Below are positions 27,154-36,654 of a stretch of 64,000 nucleotides of DNA, one piece after another; within the stretch, counting starts at the first letter, position 1; each line of letters opens with the position of its first letter. Source of the stretch: JAMXLO01 sp963812075 (lineage in GTDB: Bacteria; Pseudomonadota; Alphaproteobacteria; Acetobacterales; Acetobacteraceae); the NCBI GenBank assembly GCA_963812075.1, contig CAWETN010000008.1:620001-684000 (forward strand), read 5' to 3'. The notes beneath the pieces were generated by a model. That model was given only the letters and a program-made list of their open reading frames with translations. It was not told the origin of the DNA and searched no databases. The translations under genes and the position numbers were made by a program.

Positions 27154-28284
27154 ATGACCCCGAAAATCGCCCGCTTTCTTGCTGAGCAGCAGCCGGCCAC
27201 GCCGTGCCTGGTGCTCGACGTGGACCGCGTTGAAGAGAATTTCTGTGCATTGCGCCGCGTGCTGCCGCTGGCGCGTATCTACTATGCCGTGAAGGCCAAC
27301 CCGGCCCGACCCATCCTGGAGCGTCTGGTCCGCTTGGGCTCCAGCTTCGATGCGGCCAGCTTCGAGGAGGTCTCCGGCTGCCTGGAGGCCGGCGCGCGCC
27401 CCGAGGCGATCAGCTTCGGCAACACGATCAAGAAGGTGTCAGCCATCCGCGCCGCACATCGGCACGGCGTGACGCTGTTTGCCTTCGACTCCGCCGAGGA
27501 GCTGGAGAAGCTGGCCGAGCATGCGCCGGGCGCGCGCGTCTATTGCCGCATCCTGGTGGCGAACGAGGGCGCCGACTGGCCGCTGTCGCGCAAGTTCGGC
27601 ACCACTGTCGAGAATGCGCGCGCGCTGATGCTGCGCGCCGGTGAGATGGGACTCGATCCGTACGGCCTGTCGTTCCATGTCGGCAGCCAGCAGACGACGA
27701 CGCGCGCCTACGAGGTGGCGATCGCCAAGGTGGCGATGCTGTTCACCGACCTGACCGAGGCCGGCGTGAACCTGCGCATGATGAACCTGGGCGGCGGCTA
27801 TCCGACGCGCTATCGCGATCCGGTACCGGAGATCGACCAGTTCGGCGATGCGATCATGGCGTCGATGACCGAGCATTTCGGCAACGCGCTGCCCGAGATG
27901 CTGATCGAGCCGGGCCGTTTCGTCGTCGGCGACGCCGGCCTGGTGAGCGCCGAGGTGGTGCTGGTCAGCCGGCGCGACCCGAGCGATCCGGTGCGCTGGG
28001 TGTACCTGGACATCGGGCGCTTCGGCGGATTGGCCGAGACCGAGGGCGAGGCGATCAAGTATCGCATCACGACGCCGCACGACGGCACGGCGCTGGGCCC
28101 GGTGGCGATCGCCGGCCCGACCTGCGACGGCGCGGACATTCTCTATGAGAAGTGCAACTACCGGCTGCCTGTGGCGCTGTGCTCTGGCGATCGGGTGGAG
28201 TTGCTGTCCGCCGGCGCGTATGTCACGACCTATGCGAGCCAGCGCTTCAATGGCTTCGCGCCGCCCGCGGAACATTACCTCTGA
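27154..28284 (+). CDS. PLP-dependent ornithine/lysine-type decarboxylase (fold III)
   Basis: This 376-residue enzyme has the alanine-racemase-like barrel of fold-type III decarboxylases. The PLP lysine is K47 in YYAVKANP. SFHVGSQQ, LNLGGGYPTRY and EPGRFVVGDAG follow, and the active-site cysteine lies in GPTCDGADILYE. Members decarboxylate ornithine, lysine or carboxynorspermidine for polyamine synthesis. An ornithine decarboxylase role, giving putrescine, is most likely but the substrate is not proven. A strong AAAGGAGG site at 27136-27143 supports the ATG at 27154 over an earlier ATG in frame. Confidence 0.9.
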   Translation: MTPKIARFLAEQQPATPCLVLDVDRVEENFCALRRVLPLARIYYAVKANPARPILERLVRLGSSFDAASFEEVSGCLEAGARPEAISFGNTIKKVSAIRAAHRHGVTLFAFDSAEELEKLAEHAPGARVYCRILVANEGADWPLSRKFGTTVENARALMLRAGEMGLDPYGLSFHVGSQQTTTRAYEVAIAKVAMLFTDLTEAGVNLRMMNLGGGYPTRYRDPVPEIDQFGDAIMASMTEHFGNALPEMLIEPGRFVVGDAGLVSAEVVLVSRRDPSDPVRWVYLDIGRFGGLAETEGEAIKYRITTPHDGTALGPVAIAGPTCDGADILYEKCNYRLPVALCSGDRVELLSAGAYVTTYASQRFNGFAPPAEHYL

Positions 28285-28298
28285 TCCACGTCACGGCT

Positions 28299-28385
28299 GT
28301 CATTGCGGGAAGCGCAGCGACGAAGCAATCTCCATAACGTGGCAACTCACCACCTCGCTGGAGCGAGCCCGTTTCGTCGCTGCGC
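28299..28385. repeat. REP-like palindromic repeat, copy 1
   Basis: A 34-base unit (28299-28332) contains ATTGC and GCAAT ends around a GCGCAGCGACGAA core. A near-identical copy occurs at 58067-58100 in the other orientation. Here the core is also repeated inversely at 28373-28385 (TTCGTCGCTGCGC), so the transcript can fold into a long hairpin between the decarboxylase and hydrolase genes. It looks like an intergenic REP-type element. Confidence 0.7.
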
Positions 28386-28418
28386 CTTCGCAAACGACGG
28401 CGCTACGTGGAGGATACC

Positions 28419-29117
28419 ATGCCCAGCATCAGCATTCCGGCCACCGACGGCGCCGGCGGTTTTTCAGCCTATGTGGCGGAGCCGAAAGCGAAACCCGCCG
28501 GCGCCGTCGTGCTGATCCAGGAGATCTTCGGCGTGAACCAGGCGATGCGCGACATCGCAGCGTGGGTCGCCGACCTCGGCTTCATCGCGGTCTGTCCCGA
28601 CCTGTTCTGGCGCATCGAGCCCGGCGTGGACATCACCGACAGGTCCGAGGCCGAATGGAAAAAGGCCTTCGAGCTGTTCAACGCGTTCGATCAGGCGAAG
28701 GGCATCGAAGATCTCAAGGCCACCGTCGCCGCGGCGCGCACAATGCAGGGCGCCAACGGCCGCGTCGCAACGATGGGTTACTGCCTGGGCGGCCGCCTCG
28801 CCTTCATGATGGCCGGGCAGTCCGACGCCGATGCCAACATCTCGTATTACGGTGTCGGCCTCGACGGCCTGCTGGGCGATCTCGGCAAGGTGACGAAGCC
28901 GCTGATCGTGCACATCGCCGACAAGGATGAGTTCTTTCCGTCCGAGGGCCGGGCCAAGGTGGTCGCGGCGGTGAAGGGGCACCCGCACATCGCCGCCTAT
29001 GTCTATCCGAATGCGGATCACGCCTTCGCACGAGTGGGCGGCACCCACTGGAATGGGCGCTCGGCCGCGATCGCCAATGGGCGCAGCGCCGAAGCCCTCG
29101 TCGCTGCGCTTGGCTGA
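28419..29117 (+). CDS. Dienelactone hydrolase family protein
   Basis: This 232-residue alpha/beta hydrolase has the cysteine-type triad of dienelactone hydrolases: C122 in MGYCLGGRLAF, D170 in HIADKDEFF and H201 in NADHAFAR. The oxyanion region QEIFGVN is at 34-40. The family hydrolyses dienelactones in chlorocatechol breakdown, but many members act on other esters or lactones and no chlorocatechol genes are nearby, so the substrate is open. The ATG at 28419 is supported by GGAGG just upstream. It ends at a hairpin shared with convergent trxA. Confidence 0.9.
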   Translation: MPSISIPATDGAGGFSAYVAEPKAKPAGAVVLIQEIFGVNQAMRDIAAWVADLGFIAVCPDLFWRIEPGVDITDRSEAEWKKAFELFNAFDQAKGIEDLKATVAAARTMQGANGRVATMGYCLGGRLAFMMAGQSDADANISYYGVGLDGLLGDLGKVTKPLIVHIADKDEFFPSEGRAKVVAAVKGHPHIAAYVYPNADHAFARVGGTHWNGRSAAIANGRSAEALVAALG

Positions 29118-29132
29118 GGCCTGCGGCAGCGC

Positions 29133-29165
29133 CGGTGCTGCCGGGATCACACCCGGACAGCACCG
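29133..29165. terminator. Hairpin between convergent hydrolase and trxA genes
   Basis: The arms CGGTGCTGCCGGG (29133-29145) and CCCGGACAGCACCG (29152-29165) pair with a single bulged A and a 6-base loop. It lies between two convergent stops and has no T-run, fitting a bidirectional transcript end or a stabilising structure. Confidence 0.55.
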
Positions 29166-29181
29166 CAGACGATGCGCGACG

Positions 29182-29508
29182 TCAGATGTTCGCCGAGATC
29201 CAGTCCTTCAGCCGGCTCTTCGGCAGCGCGCCCACCTGGGTCGCCGCCGGCTGGCCGTTCTTGAACAGGATCAGCGTCGGGATGCCACGCACCGCGTAGT
29301 TGTTCGGCGTCAGCGGGTTCTCGTCGATGTTCACCTTGGCCACCGTCAACTTGCCGGCGAACTCGCCCGCGAGTTCTTCCAGCGCCGGGCCGATCATCTT
29401 GCAGGGACCGCACCACTCGGCCCAGAAGTCCACCAGCACGGGGCCATCGGCCTTCAGCACGTCGCTGGAGAAAGTCTGGTCGGTGACGGGTTTGGTGTTC
29501 GCGCTCAT
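29182..29508 (-). CDS. trxA: Thioredoxin
   Basis: This 108-residue protein is a cytoplasmic thiol-disulfide reductant. The redox motif WCGPC is at 32-36 in DFWAEWCGPCKMIGP, and the cis-proline region is RGIPTLILFKNG. No signal peptide is present. It follows addA on the same strand by 27 bases, an arrangement known from related Alphaproteobacteria, and may be cotranscribed with the addBA repair genes. Confidence 0.96.
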   Translation of the reverse strand: MSANTKPVTDQTFSSDVLKADGPVLVDFWAEWCGPCKMIGPALEELAGEFAGKLTVAKVNIDENPLTPNNYAVRGIPTLILFKNGQPAATQVGALPKSRLKDWISANI

Positions 29509-29534
29509 CGTAACCTCGATGGTTCTGTTGCAGT

Positions 29535-32500
29535 TCAGGTGGGCGCCGCAGCCGGCAGATCAAGCAGTTCGTCCGGCAGGATGACAACCTGTGCCGACTG
29601 GGTCCAGACCAGCGCGCAGACCACCGCGCGACCGGGGAAGATCGCACGCAGGACCGCGCGGTAGGCGCCCATCTGGCGACGGTACAGGACAGGCGTGTCC
29701 TCGATCCGGGCGGGTGGATGCCGGTTGGTCTTGTAGTCGGCGATCAGCACGCGGTCGTCCAGCACGGCCAACCGATCCACCAGGCCGCCGACCACGGCGC
29801 CGCCCACCACGCCGGTCAGCGGCACCTCGGCGCGGCTTCCCGGTCCGAACAACGGCGCCAGTGAGGGATGGTCGAGGATCGCCAGGACCTCGCCCGTCAG
29901 CACCTCCGCCTCGCCCGCCCCCAGGTCGTTGCCGGGCCGGTCCAGCCATGCCCGTGCCGCCGCCGCCCGCTCCGGCCTCGGCAGATCCGGCAGATGCTGT
30001 AGCAGCGCGTGCAGCAGGAGGCCCCGCTGGAAGCGGTTGCCGGTCGGCTCGCGTGCCGCGAGCGGCGTGGCTGCCGCCGGCACCGGTCCCAGCTCCACGT
30101 TCTCCGGCCGGCTTGGCGCCAGCCGCTCCGTCCTTGCCGGTTCGTCGGGTGGCGCCGCGGCGCGCCAGTCCGGTGATGCGCCGGCCCATCGCGGCAGCGG
30201 TTCCGGCCGCCCGCCACACCTCGACCCGACAACATGGCCCGGTTGTGCGCGCTGCGGCGTCGCATAGCGCCTCTGCTCGCCGTCCCACGCCGCGAACGGA
30301 GCGCGCTCCTCCGGCAGGCCGTCGAAGCCGCGCTCGACGAGGCGGTACCAGCAGGCATCGTCCGGCCCGCGCCGGGTCTCCCACCCGCATACCAACAGGC
30401 GGTCCTCCGCGCGGGTCAGCGCTACGTAGAGGAGGCGATTGTGCTCCTCCATCCGCCGCTGCTTCGCCACTTCGCGCAGCCGTTCGGCCGCAAGGCAGCG
30501 GATCTCGCGCCGCGGCGACCAGATCGGCACCTCGCATCGCGTCGCCGGGTCGGTCGCCCACAGGATGCCCCGGTCGTCGGGCGGCAGCGACGTGGTGTCC
30601 GGCAGGATCACCAGCGGCGCCTGCAGACCCTTGGCGCCGTGCACCGTCATGACCCGAACCAGATTGCCGGCGCTCTCGGCCTCGCGCTTCACCTCCGCAC
30701 CCGAGCGGCGCAGCCAGTGCAGGAACCCCTGCAGCGACAGCGGGTGCATCCGGCCGTAGGCGAGCGCCGCATTCAGCAGTTCATCCACCGGTTCGGCCGC
30801 CTCCGGCCCGAGCCTGCCGAACAACCGCGCCCGCCCGCCCAGCGGGCCCAGGGCCTCGGCGAACAGCGCATGCGGCGAGACGTAGTCGGCGCGCGCCAGC
30901 AAGGCGGCGAAACAGGCCCACGCCGCGTCCCACTCCGGCCGTTCCGCCGCGCGGGCGCGCAGCGTCTCCCACAGCGGGCCGCTCCGGCCGATCGCCAGCT
31001 GCATCAGGCTGTCGTCGGACAGCCCGCCCAGCGGACTGGTGAGGAAACAGGCGAAGCTGAGGTCGTCCTGTGGCAGCAGCAGCGCATCGGCGAGCGCCAT
31101 CAGATCCTGCACCGCCGGCTGGTCGGTCAGCACCAGGCGGTCCAGGCCCGCCACCGGAACGTGCATGGCCTTCAGCGCCCGCACCAGCGCGCGGCCGAAC
31201 TCGTTGCGCCGCCTCACCAGCACCATCACGTCGCCCGGGCCGAGTGGCCGGCCCTTGCTCTCCAGCATCGTGCCGCCACCCGCCTGGCGCGCGATCCACT
31301 GCGCCAGCGTCTCGGCCAGCCGCTGCGGCGCGGAGGTCAAGCCCTGGTTCTGCTCCGCCACCGACCACGGCTCGGGCTCCGCCAAGACCGGCACCGGCGT
31401 CAGCGGCCACAGCTCGACGCTCCCCGCGTGCTCCGCCCGATCGGCGTGGTGGCGCAGCGTCTGGCCCGGTTCGATAACGCCGGGCGCGGCGCGCGGATCG
31501 GCGAAGACCCGGTCGACCAGGTCCAGCACGGGCGCGGTCGAGCGGAACGACACATCGAGCTGGGCGTCCTTCCATGCCCCCCCCGCCGCTTCCACCCGAT
31601 CGCGCAGCAGCCGGCGCGATCGGTCGAACGCGTCCACGTCGGCGCCCTGGAACGAATAGATCGACTGCTTGCGGTCGCCGACGGCGAACACGGTGCGCTG
31701 CGCGTCGCGCCCGGTGTCACCGGCGAAGAACTCCGCGGTCAGCGCGTGGGCGATCCGCCACTGCTCCGGCGCGGTGTCCTGCACCTCGTCCAGCAGCAGG
31801 TGGTCGAGGCCGCCGTCCAACTTGTACAGCACCCAGGCAGCGCCGGGATCGACCAGCAGGTTCGACGTCCGCCCGATCAGGTCGTCGTAATCGAGCAGCC
31901 CGGTCCCTTCCTTGTGGTCGGCATAGGCCTGCAGCACCGGCGCGGCGAGCGTCGCCAGCGCGGCCGACACGCGGGCGACGCGCAATGCCGCGCACGCGTC
32001 GTTCGCCGCGATGATGCGCGCGCACTCCTCGTGGAAATGGCGGCAAAGGTCGGGATGGGCGTCGGTCACCGCCTTGGAGACGAAGCTGCTGGGCGCGCGT
32101 TGGGTGCCCGCCTTGGTCAGGAATTCCTCGCACCAGCGGTCCCAGTGCTCGACCCGCTGCGCCTCGTCGAGGCAGAGCCAGTCCAGGATGCGCGCGGCCC
32201 GCTCAGCGCAGCCTTTCGCCCCGAGGCGCCGGACGATCTGCGCGGCTTCGCGGAGCCGGGGCTCTTCCTGCCAGTTCGCCGCGGTCGACATGATCTCCGC
32301 CTCAGTCTCCGGGATCACGCCAAGCGCGCGTCGCTGTGCCACCTCCAGCGGGCCGCCTTGTGCCAGGGCGTCCTTCAGCCGCGGCAGCACGCGTTGCAGC
32401 GCCGCGACGTGCTGGCCGAACTGATCGGCCGAGCTGAGCCCGGCCAGCGTCTCCAGGGCCTCGCGCATGTGCGGCGCGCTGGCATGCGCCAACATGTCCT

Positions 32501-32990
32501 CGCGCGCCTCGGTCAGTGCGTCCTCGGCGTCGCGCTCGTCCACCAGGCGGAAATGCGGCGACAGCGCCGCCTCAAGCGGGAAGCGGCGCAGCAGCGACTG
32601 GCAGAACGCGTGGATCGTGCCGATGCGCATGCCGCCCGGCAGATCGAGCACGCGGGCGAACAGCGCCCGCGCGGCGGTCAGCGTCGCGTGCGACGGTTCG
32701 ATATGCAGCGCCGCCAGCTCTTCTCCCAGCGCCGCGTCGTCCATGGTGACCCAGCGGCCCAGGGTGCGTTGCAGCCGGACGGCCATCTCGGCGGCGGCTG
32801 CCTTGGTGAAGGTGAGGCACTGGATGCGCTCGGGCGCCGCGCCCGCGAGCATCAGCCGCAGCAGGCGGTCGGTCAGCAACTTGGTCTTCCCGGATCCGGC
32901 CGAGGCGCCGACGAACGCCGAGACCGCTGGATCGGAGGCCTGCAGCTGCGCCACGTTTGCGCGGGCGCGGGCGGATACCCCGCCGCTCAT
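29535..32990 (-). CDS. addA: Double-strand break repair helicase-nuclease AddA
   Basis: This 1151-residue protein is the motor and 3'-strand nuclease subunit of AddAB, the alphaproteobacterial counterpart of RecBCD. It has the UvrD-type Walker A GASAGSGKTKLL near the N-terminus, LLLDEVQDTAPEQW (Walker B), FAVGDRKQSIYSFQGAD and VMTVHGAKGLQAP. The C-terminal PD-(D/E)xK nuclease shows GGLVDRLAV and VLIADYKTNRHPP. The ATG at 32990 overlaps the addB stop (ATGA), so the subunits are translationally coupled. An earlier in-frame ATG would add eight unlikely residues. Confidence 0.95.
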   Translation of the reverse strand: MSGGVSARARANVAQLQASDPAVSAFVGASAGSGKTKLLTDRLLRLMLAGAAPERIQCLTFTKAAAAEMAVRLQRTLGRWVTMDDAALGEELAALHIEPSHATLTAARALFARVLDLPGGMRIGTIHAFCQSLLRRFPLEAALSPHFRLVDERDAEDALTEAREDMLAHASAPHMREALETLAGLSSADQFGQHVAALQRVLPRLKDALAQGGPLEVAQRRALGVIPETEAEIMSTAANWQEEPRLREAAQIVRRLGAKGCAERAARILDWLCLDEAQRVEHWDRWCEEFLTKAGTQRAPSSFVSKAVTDAHPDLCRHFHEECARIIAANDACAALRVARVSAALATLAAPVLQAYADHKEGTGLLDYDDLIGRTSNLLVDPGAAWVLYKLDGGLDHLLLDEVQDTAPEQWRIAHALTAEFFAGDTGRDAQRTVFAVGDRKQSIYSFQGADVDAFDRSRRLLRDRVEAAGGAWKDAQLDVSFRSTAPVLDLVDRVFADPRAAPGVIEPGQTLRHHADRAEHAGSVELWPLTPVPVLAEPEPWSVAEQNQGLTSAPQRLAETLAQWIARQAGGGTMLESKGRPLGPGDVMVLVRRRNEFGRALVRALKAMHVPVAGLDRLVLTDQPAVQDLMALADALLLPQDDLSFACFLTSPLGGLSDDSLMQLAIGRSGPLWETLRARAAERPEWDAAWACFAALLARADYVSPHALFAEALGPLGGRARLFGRLGPEAAEPVDELLNAALAYGRMHPLSLQGFLHWLRRSGAEVKREAESAGNLVRVMTVHGAKGLQAPLVILPDTTSLPPDDRGILWATDPATRCEVPIWSPRREIRCLAAERLREVAKQRRMEEHNRLLYVALTRAEDRLLVCGWETRRGPDDACWYRLVERGFDGLPEERAPFAAWDGEQRRYATPQRAQPGHVVGSRCGGRPEPLPRWAGASPDWRAAAPPDEPARTERLAPSRPENVELGPVPAAATPLAAREPTGNRFQRGLLLHALLQHLPDLPRPERAAAARAWLDRPGNDLGAGEAEVLTGEVLAILDHPSLAPLFGPGSRAEVPLTGVVGGAVVGGLVDRLAVLDDRVLIADYKTNRHPPARIEDTPVLYRRQMGAYRAVLRAIFPGRAVVCALVWTQSAQVVILPDELLDLPAAAPT

Positions 32991-35932
32991 TCGTCGTCCC
33001 CCGCCGCCGCCCACTCCGCGACCCGCGCAAGCTGCGCGTAGTCGGAGAACCGCGGCGCCAGGCCAGGCTGCGGCTGCGACAGGTAGCGCCGCTCGGGCTG
33101 GTCATAGGCGTCGATCAGCGCGCACAGCGAGTCGCGCGCCTCCGCCACTCGCGTGGCGATCACACCGGGGTCGCCGTCGAACAGCGACCGCAGCTCCCCA
33201 GGGCGGAAGCCTCCGCTCAGATGCCAGTAGGCGAGCTCCTCCGACATCCCCGAAACCGCCTCCCCGAACGCCCCGGCCGCCGCCATCGCCGCCTCGAGCG
33301 GCAGCTGCGGCGACAGGCCTGCCTCGACCTCCTTCTGTGTCGGGGGCGTCCCGGTCTTGTAGTCGAGGATGGCGAGCCCGCCGCCCTGGCGGCGCTCGAT
33401 CCGGTCGGCCCGGCCGCTGAGCCGGAACAGCCCGCCTGGCCGCGCCAGCTCCAGCATACCGCTTGCCTCGGTCACCAGGGCAACGGGCGGATGCACGCCG
33501 CGCCGTTCCGCCTCGACCTTTGCCACCCAGTCGGCGATGCGCTCAAGACGCGGCGCCCACCACGCGGTCAGCGCCTCGCGCAGGTCGGCCTCGGCGAGCG
33601 CCCGGGCCATCGCCCGGCGCAGCTGATCTGCGGCATCGGGCGGCCAGCGCGTGCCGAACCGGTCGAGGAAATGGTGCATGCCGGCGTGCACGAGGCTGCC
33701 GTAGTCGGCCGCATCGGTGGCCTCATCCAGCGGCCGCAGCGCGTTCAGCTTCAGCACCCGGCGCGCATAGATTGCGTAGGGATCGCGCAGCCAGGTCTCG
33801 ATCTCGGTCACCGACAGCTGACGCGGCCGCAGAGCGACGGGCGGCCGGGGCCGCGGCGGCGGGACCGGCCGCGGTGCGTTTGCCGGTTGGTCGAGCATAT
33901 CCACCCAGTCCGCTGCTGGATGCACCGGCAGGCCCCTGCCCTGCCCGTCCAGCAGCGTCTCGAGCCGGGTGAGCCAACGGGCCGGCACCACCGGTGCGCC
34001 GTCCCGCCGGCGCGGGCACGACAGCACAACGACCGGCGCGGCGGTGGCGGCCGCGCCGAAATCGTGCGCCGACTGGCCGATGATGTCCTCCGGCGAGGGC
34101 AGCCCTACGGCAGCGCGCATCGGCCGCGACAGCCAGGGGCCCGGGTCGCTGGCCGGCGGCCACACGCCCTCGGCGAGCCCGCCCAGCACCATCACGTCTG
34201 CGGTCTGCAGCCGGGCCTCGAGCAGGCCCCAGATGAAAACGCGCGGGTGCTCGGAGCCCTCACGCCCGCGCAGCGCGCGGCGGCTGCGCACCACGGCGCC
34301 CTCCAGCATCGCGTCGAGCAACCCGGGCAGGATCTCGGGCCGCTGATCCGGCAGCAGCGGCAGGGCCGCCTGCGCCTGGGCGAGCAGGGTCGCGAGCGCC
34401 TCGCCCTCCTCGCCCGCCCACAGTCGCGACGGCCCCGGCAGCTCGTCCGTGGCGGCAAGCCGTTCCGCTGCCTCGATGAGTGCGGCCAGCGCAACGTCCG
34501 GCGCCAGTTCGATGGCAGCATCGATGCGCAGCGCTGGCTCCAGGCAGCGTTCGAGCCGTTCCAGGAACGCTGCATCCTCCCGATGCGGCCCGAGCACCCG
34601 GCGCAGGCCCACTACGCCGCGCCGCGGACGCGGGCCGCGCAGGCTCGCCAGCTCCAGCGAGCGCGCCGCGGCGCGGCAGGCGGAAGGCGCCACCCCGGCT
34701 CCCGCCAGCGGATGCTTCAGCAACGCGAGCAGCGGAACCGGCGCCAGCCCATCCACGACCGCCCGCGCCAACAGGCGGAGGAACACCGACGGCGGCGCGT
34801 CGGCCAGCCGCTCGCCGGCGCTGTCGTCGGCGACCACGCCAAAGCGCAGGAGCTGTGTCGCCACACGGCCGGCCAGGTCGCGATCCGGCGTCACCAGCGC
34901 CGCCGTGGCTTCCGGCGTTTCCAGTGCATGGCGCAGCACCATGGCGATGGACGCCGCCTCCGCGTGCTGGTCCGCGGGCGACAACACCGACAGGCCGGCG
35001 ATGGCTGCCGCCGCCGGCCGCCGCCATTCCGTCAGCGCCGCGGCCGGCAGCAGCGAAAGCGACAGGGTTGTAGCGCGATCCGCGATCGCCGGATCCGCCA
35101 CCGCGCCGGGCCAGGGGCGCACGTCGCCACGCGTCGCCCCAAGACGGTGCAGCAGGCGGGCGAGGCCGGACTGTGGATGCGCGTCGTCCAGCGCGGCCCA
35201 GGCGTGTTCCGGCATTGCCGTATCCAGCCCCGGCAGCACCACAGCCCCGGACGGCAGGCCGGCGATGACGCGCAGCAGCCGCGCCACAGCGGGAATGCCA
35301 CCCGTGGTGCCGGCCGCCAGCACCGGCTCCGGCGGTGGCGCCGCGGTCCAGGCAGCGGCCTGCGCCCCGAGCAGCGCCACGGTGCGTGCCGCCGGGTTCA
35401 TCAGCCCCTGTTCGGCCAGCCAGTCGGGCCAGCTGCGGGTCACGAGGTGAAGGAACTCGAGAGTCTGCGCCCAATGCGCGGCAAACGCCGGATCGGCAGC
35501 CTCCGGCAGCTGGCGGGCGAGGTCGATCTCCGCCCACTCCGCCTCGTCCATCAGCGCGGCGAGCTCAGCCGCCAGCAGCCAGGCACGGTCCGCCGTACGC
35601 GGCGCGCCGTTGGCACCCCGCATCGCCAGGATCAGCCGCGCCAGTGCGGCCAGCCGTTGCGCCGGCTCCACCGCCGGCGGCAGGTCGAGCGCGCCCGACA
35701 AGGTCAGGGGCGCCTCGTCCAGCGCGCCGAACGCGGTGATCCGCGGCAGCAACAGGGGCTGGCCGGCGGAGGCGCGCAGGAAGGCCTCGGCCAGGGCACG
35801 CGCGGCGCGGCGGGTCGGCAGGAGGATCAGCCCGCGCGCCACCGCCAGGGGGTCACACCCAGCTCGTCGCAGCCACTCGGTCGCCACCGCGTCGAGGAAC
35901 GGCACGCCCGGCGGGATGGTGAACAGGTTCAG
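32987..35932 (-). CDS. addB: Double-strand break repair nuclease subunit AddB
   Basis: AddB recognises Chi-like sites and degrades the 5' strand together with AddA. About 981 residues run from LNLFTIPPGVPFLDAVATEWL, where related AddB proteins begin. No ATG, GTG or TTG is present there; the codon is CTG at 35932, next to the murU stop. The nearest in-frame ATG, at 36010, would add 26 unconserved residues and overlap murU by 82 bases. An N-terminal degenerate helicase part contains LILLPTRRAARALAEAFL. The C-terminal nuclease motif is LSGRADRIERR with LAILDYKTGTPP. It is coupled to addA. Confidence 0.92.
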   Translation of the reverse strand: MNLFTIPPGVPFLDAVATEWLRRAGCDPLAVARGLILLPTRRAARALAEAFLRASAGQPLLLPRITAFGALDEAPLTLSGALDLPPAVEPAQRLAALARLILAMRGANGAPRTADRAWLLAAELAALMDEAEWAEIDLARQLPEAADPAFAAHWAQTLEFLHLVTRSWPDWLAEQGLMNPAARTVALLGAQAAAWTAAPPPEPVLAAGTTGGIPAVARLLRVIAGLPSGAVVLPGLDTAMPEHAWAALDDAHPQSGLARLLHRLGATRGDVRPWPGAVADPAIADRATTLSLSLLPAAALTEWRRPAAAAIAGLSVLSPADQHAEAASIAMVLRHALETPEATAALVTPDRDLAGRVATQLLRFGVVADDSAGERLADAPPSVFLRLLARAVVDGLAPVPLLALLKHPLAGAGVAPSACRAAARSLELASLRGPRPRRGVVGLRRVLGPHREDAAFLERLERCLEPALRIDAAIELAPDVALAALIEAAERLAATDELPGPSRLWAGEEGEALATLLAQAQAALPLLPDQRPEILPGLLDAMLEGAVVRSRRALRGREGSEHPRVFIWGLLEARLQTADVMVLGGLAEGVWPPASDPGPWLSRPMRAAVGLPSPEDIIGQSAHDFGAAATAAPVVVLSCPRRRDGAPVVPARWLTRLETLLDGQGRGLPVHPAADWVDMLDQPANAPRPVPPPRPRPPVALRPRQLSVTEIETWLRDPYAIYARRVLKLNALRPLDEATDAADYGSLVHAGMHHFLDRFGTRWPPDAADQLRRAMARALAEADLREALTAWWAPRLERIADWVAKVEAERRGVHPPVALVTEASGMLELARPGGLFRLSGRADRIERRQGGGLAILDYKTGTPPTQKEVEAGLSPQLPLEAAMAAAGAFGEAVSGMSEELAYWHLSGGFRPGELRSLFDGDPGVIATRVAEARDSLCALIDAYDQPERRYLSQPQPGLAPRFSDYAQLARVAEWAAAGDDE

Positions 35933-36654
35933 CGCGTGTCCCCCGTCAGCCGCGCCTGCAGCACGCTCTCGGCGTCTGCGAGGTCGGCCGGAGTTGAGAG
36001 ATGGAACCACAGCCCGTCATGCACCACCGCGCGGAGCCGTCCGCCCTCCATCGCGGCGTCCCAGGCCCGGTTCATGCTGAACGCGCCGTCCGGACTGCCG
36101 GCGAGCAGCGCGGGCGCGATCAGCTGCAGGCCGGCATAGATATAGGGCACCAGTTCGCGTTCGCGCCGCCGGCGCGGCACGCCCCACGGATCCACGGCGA
36201 AGTCGCCGAACCCGACATCGGCGCTGACCTGAAAGGCCCGGTGCACCAGCAGCACGCCGTCGATCCTGTCCGGGTCGAACGCCGCCGCCAGCCGGGTCAG
36301 TGCCGGAACCGGACCGTCCACCCAGAAGGCGTCGCCGTTCACCACGAAGAACGGCTGCGGCCCCAGCCGGTCGAGCGCCGCCTTGACGCTGCCCCCGGTT
36401 TCCAGAAGCGACGCCTCCGGCGACAGGATGATGCGCGGGCTGGTGCGCGTGGCTAGATGCGCTGCCACCCGCTCGGCCCGCCAGTGGGTGTTGACGACCA
36501 CGGTCTCCACCCCTGCCTCGGCCAGTCGGTCGAGCGCGTGGTCGATCAGCGCCCGCCCGCCCAGCGGCAGCAGCGGCTTGGCCGTGCGGTCGGTCAGCGG
36601 GCGCATGCGCGTCCCGAGGCCAGCGGCAAGCAGCATCGCAGTGCGTGGGGTCAT
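35929..36654 (-). CDS. murU: N-acetylmuramate-1-phosphate uridylyltransferase-like nucleotidyltransferase
   Basis: This 241-residue nucleotidyltransferase starts MTPRTAMLLAAGLGTRMRPL, the pyrophosphorylase signature. KPLLPLGGRALIDHAL binds the sugar phosphate and VVNGDAFW carries the metal-binding aspartate. MurU activates MurNAc 1-phosphate to UDP-MurNAc in a cell-wall recycling route that bypasses MurA. The neighbouring amgK-like kinase gene, whose stop overlaps this ATG, supports that function over a mannose-1-phosphate role. The 36654 start is set by this overlap. Confidence 0.87.
   Translation of the reverse strand: MTPRTAMLLAAGLGTRMRPLTDRTAKPLLPLGGRALIDHALDRLAEAGVETVVVNTHWRAERVAAHLATRTSPRIILSPEASLLETGGSVKAALDRLGPQPFFVVNGDAFWVDGPVPALTRLAAAFDPDRIDGVLLVHRAFQVSADVGFGDFAVDPWGVPRRRRERELVPYIYAGLQLIAPALLAGSPDGAFSMNRAWDAAMEGGRLRAVVHDGLWFHLSTPADLADAESVLQARLTGDTR

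Noticed and set aside
30234..36139. Very long open frames on the plus strand opposite addA and addB
   Set aside because: They mirror the coding strand of two clearly conserved genes and show no domain. GC-rich third positions keep antisense frames open.
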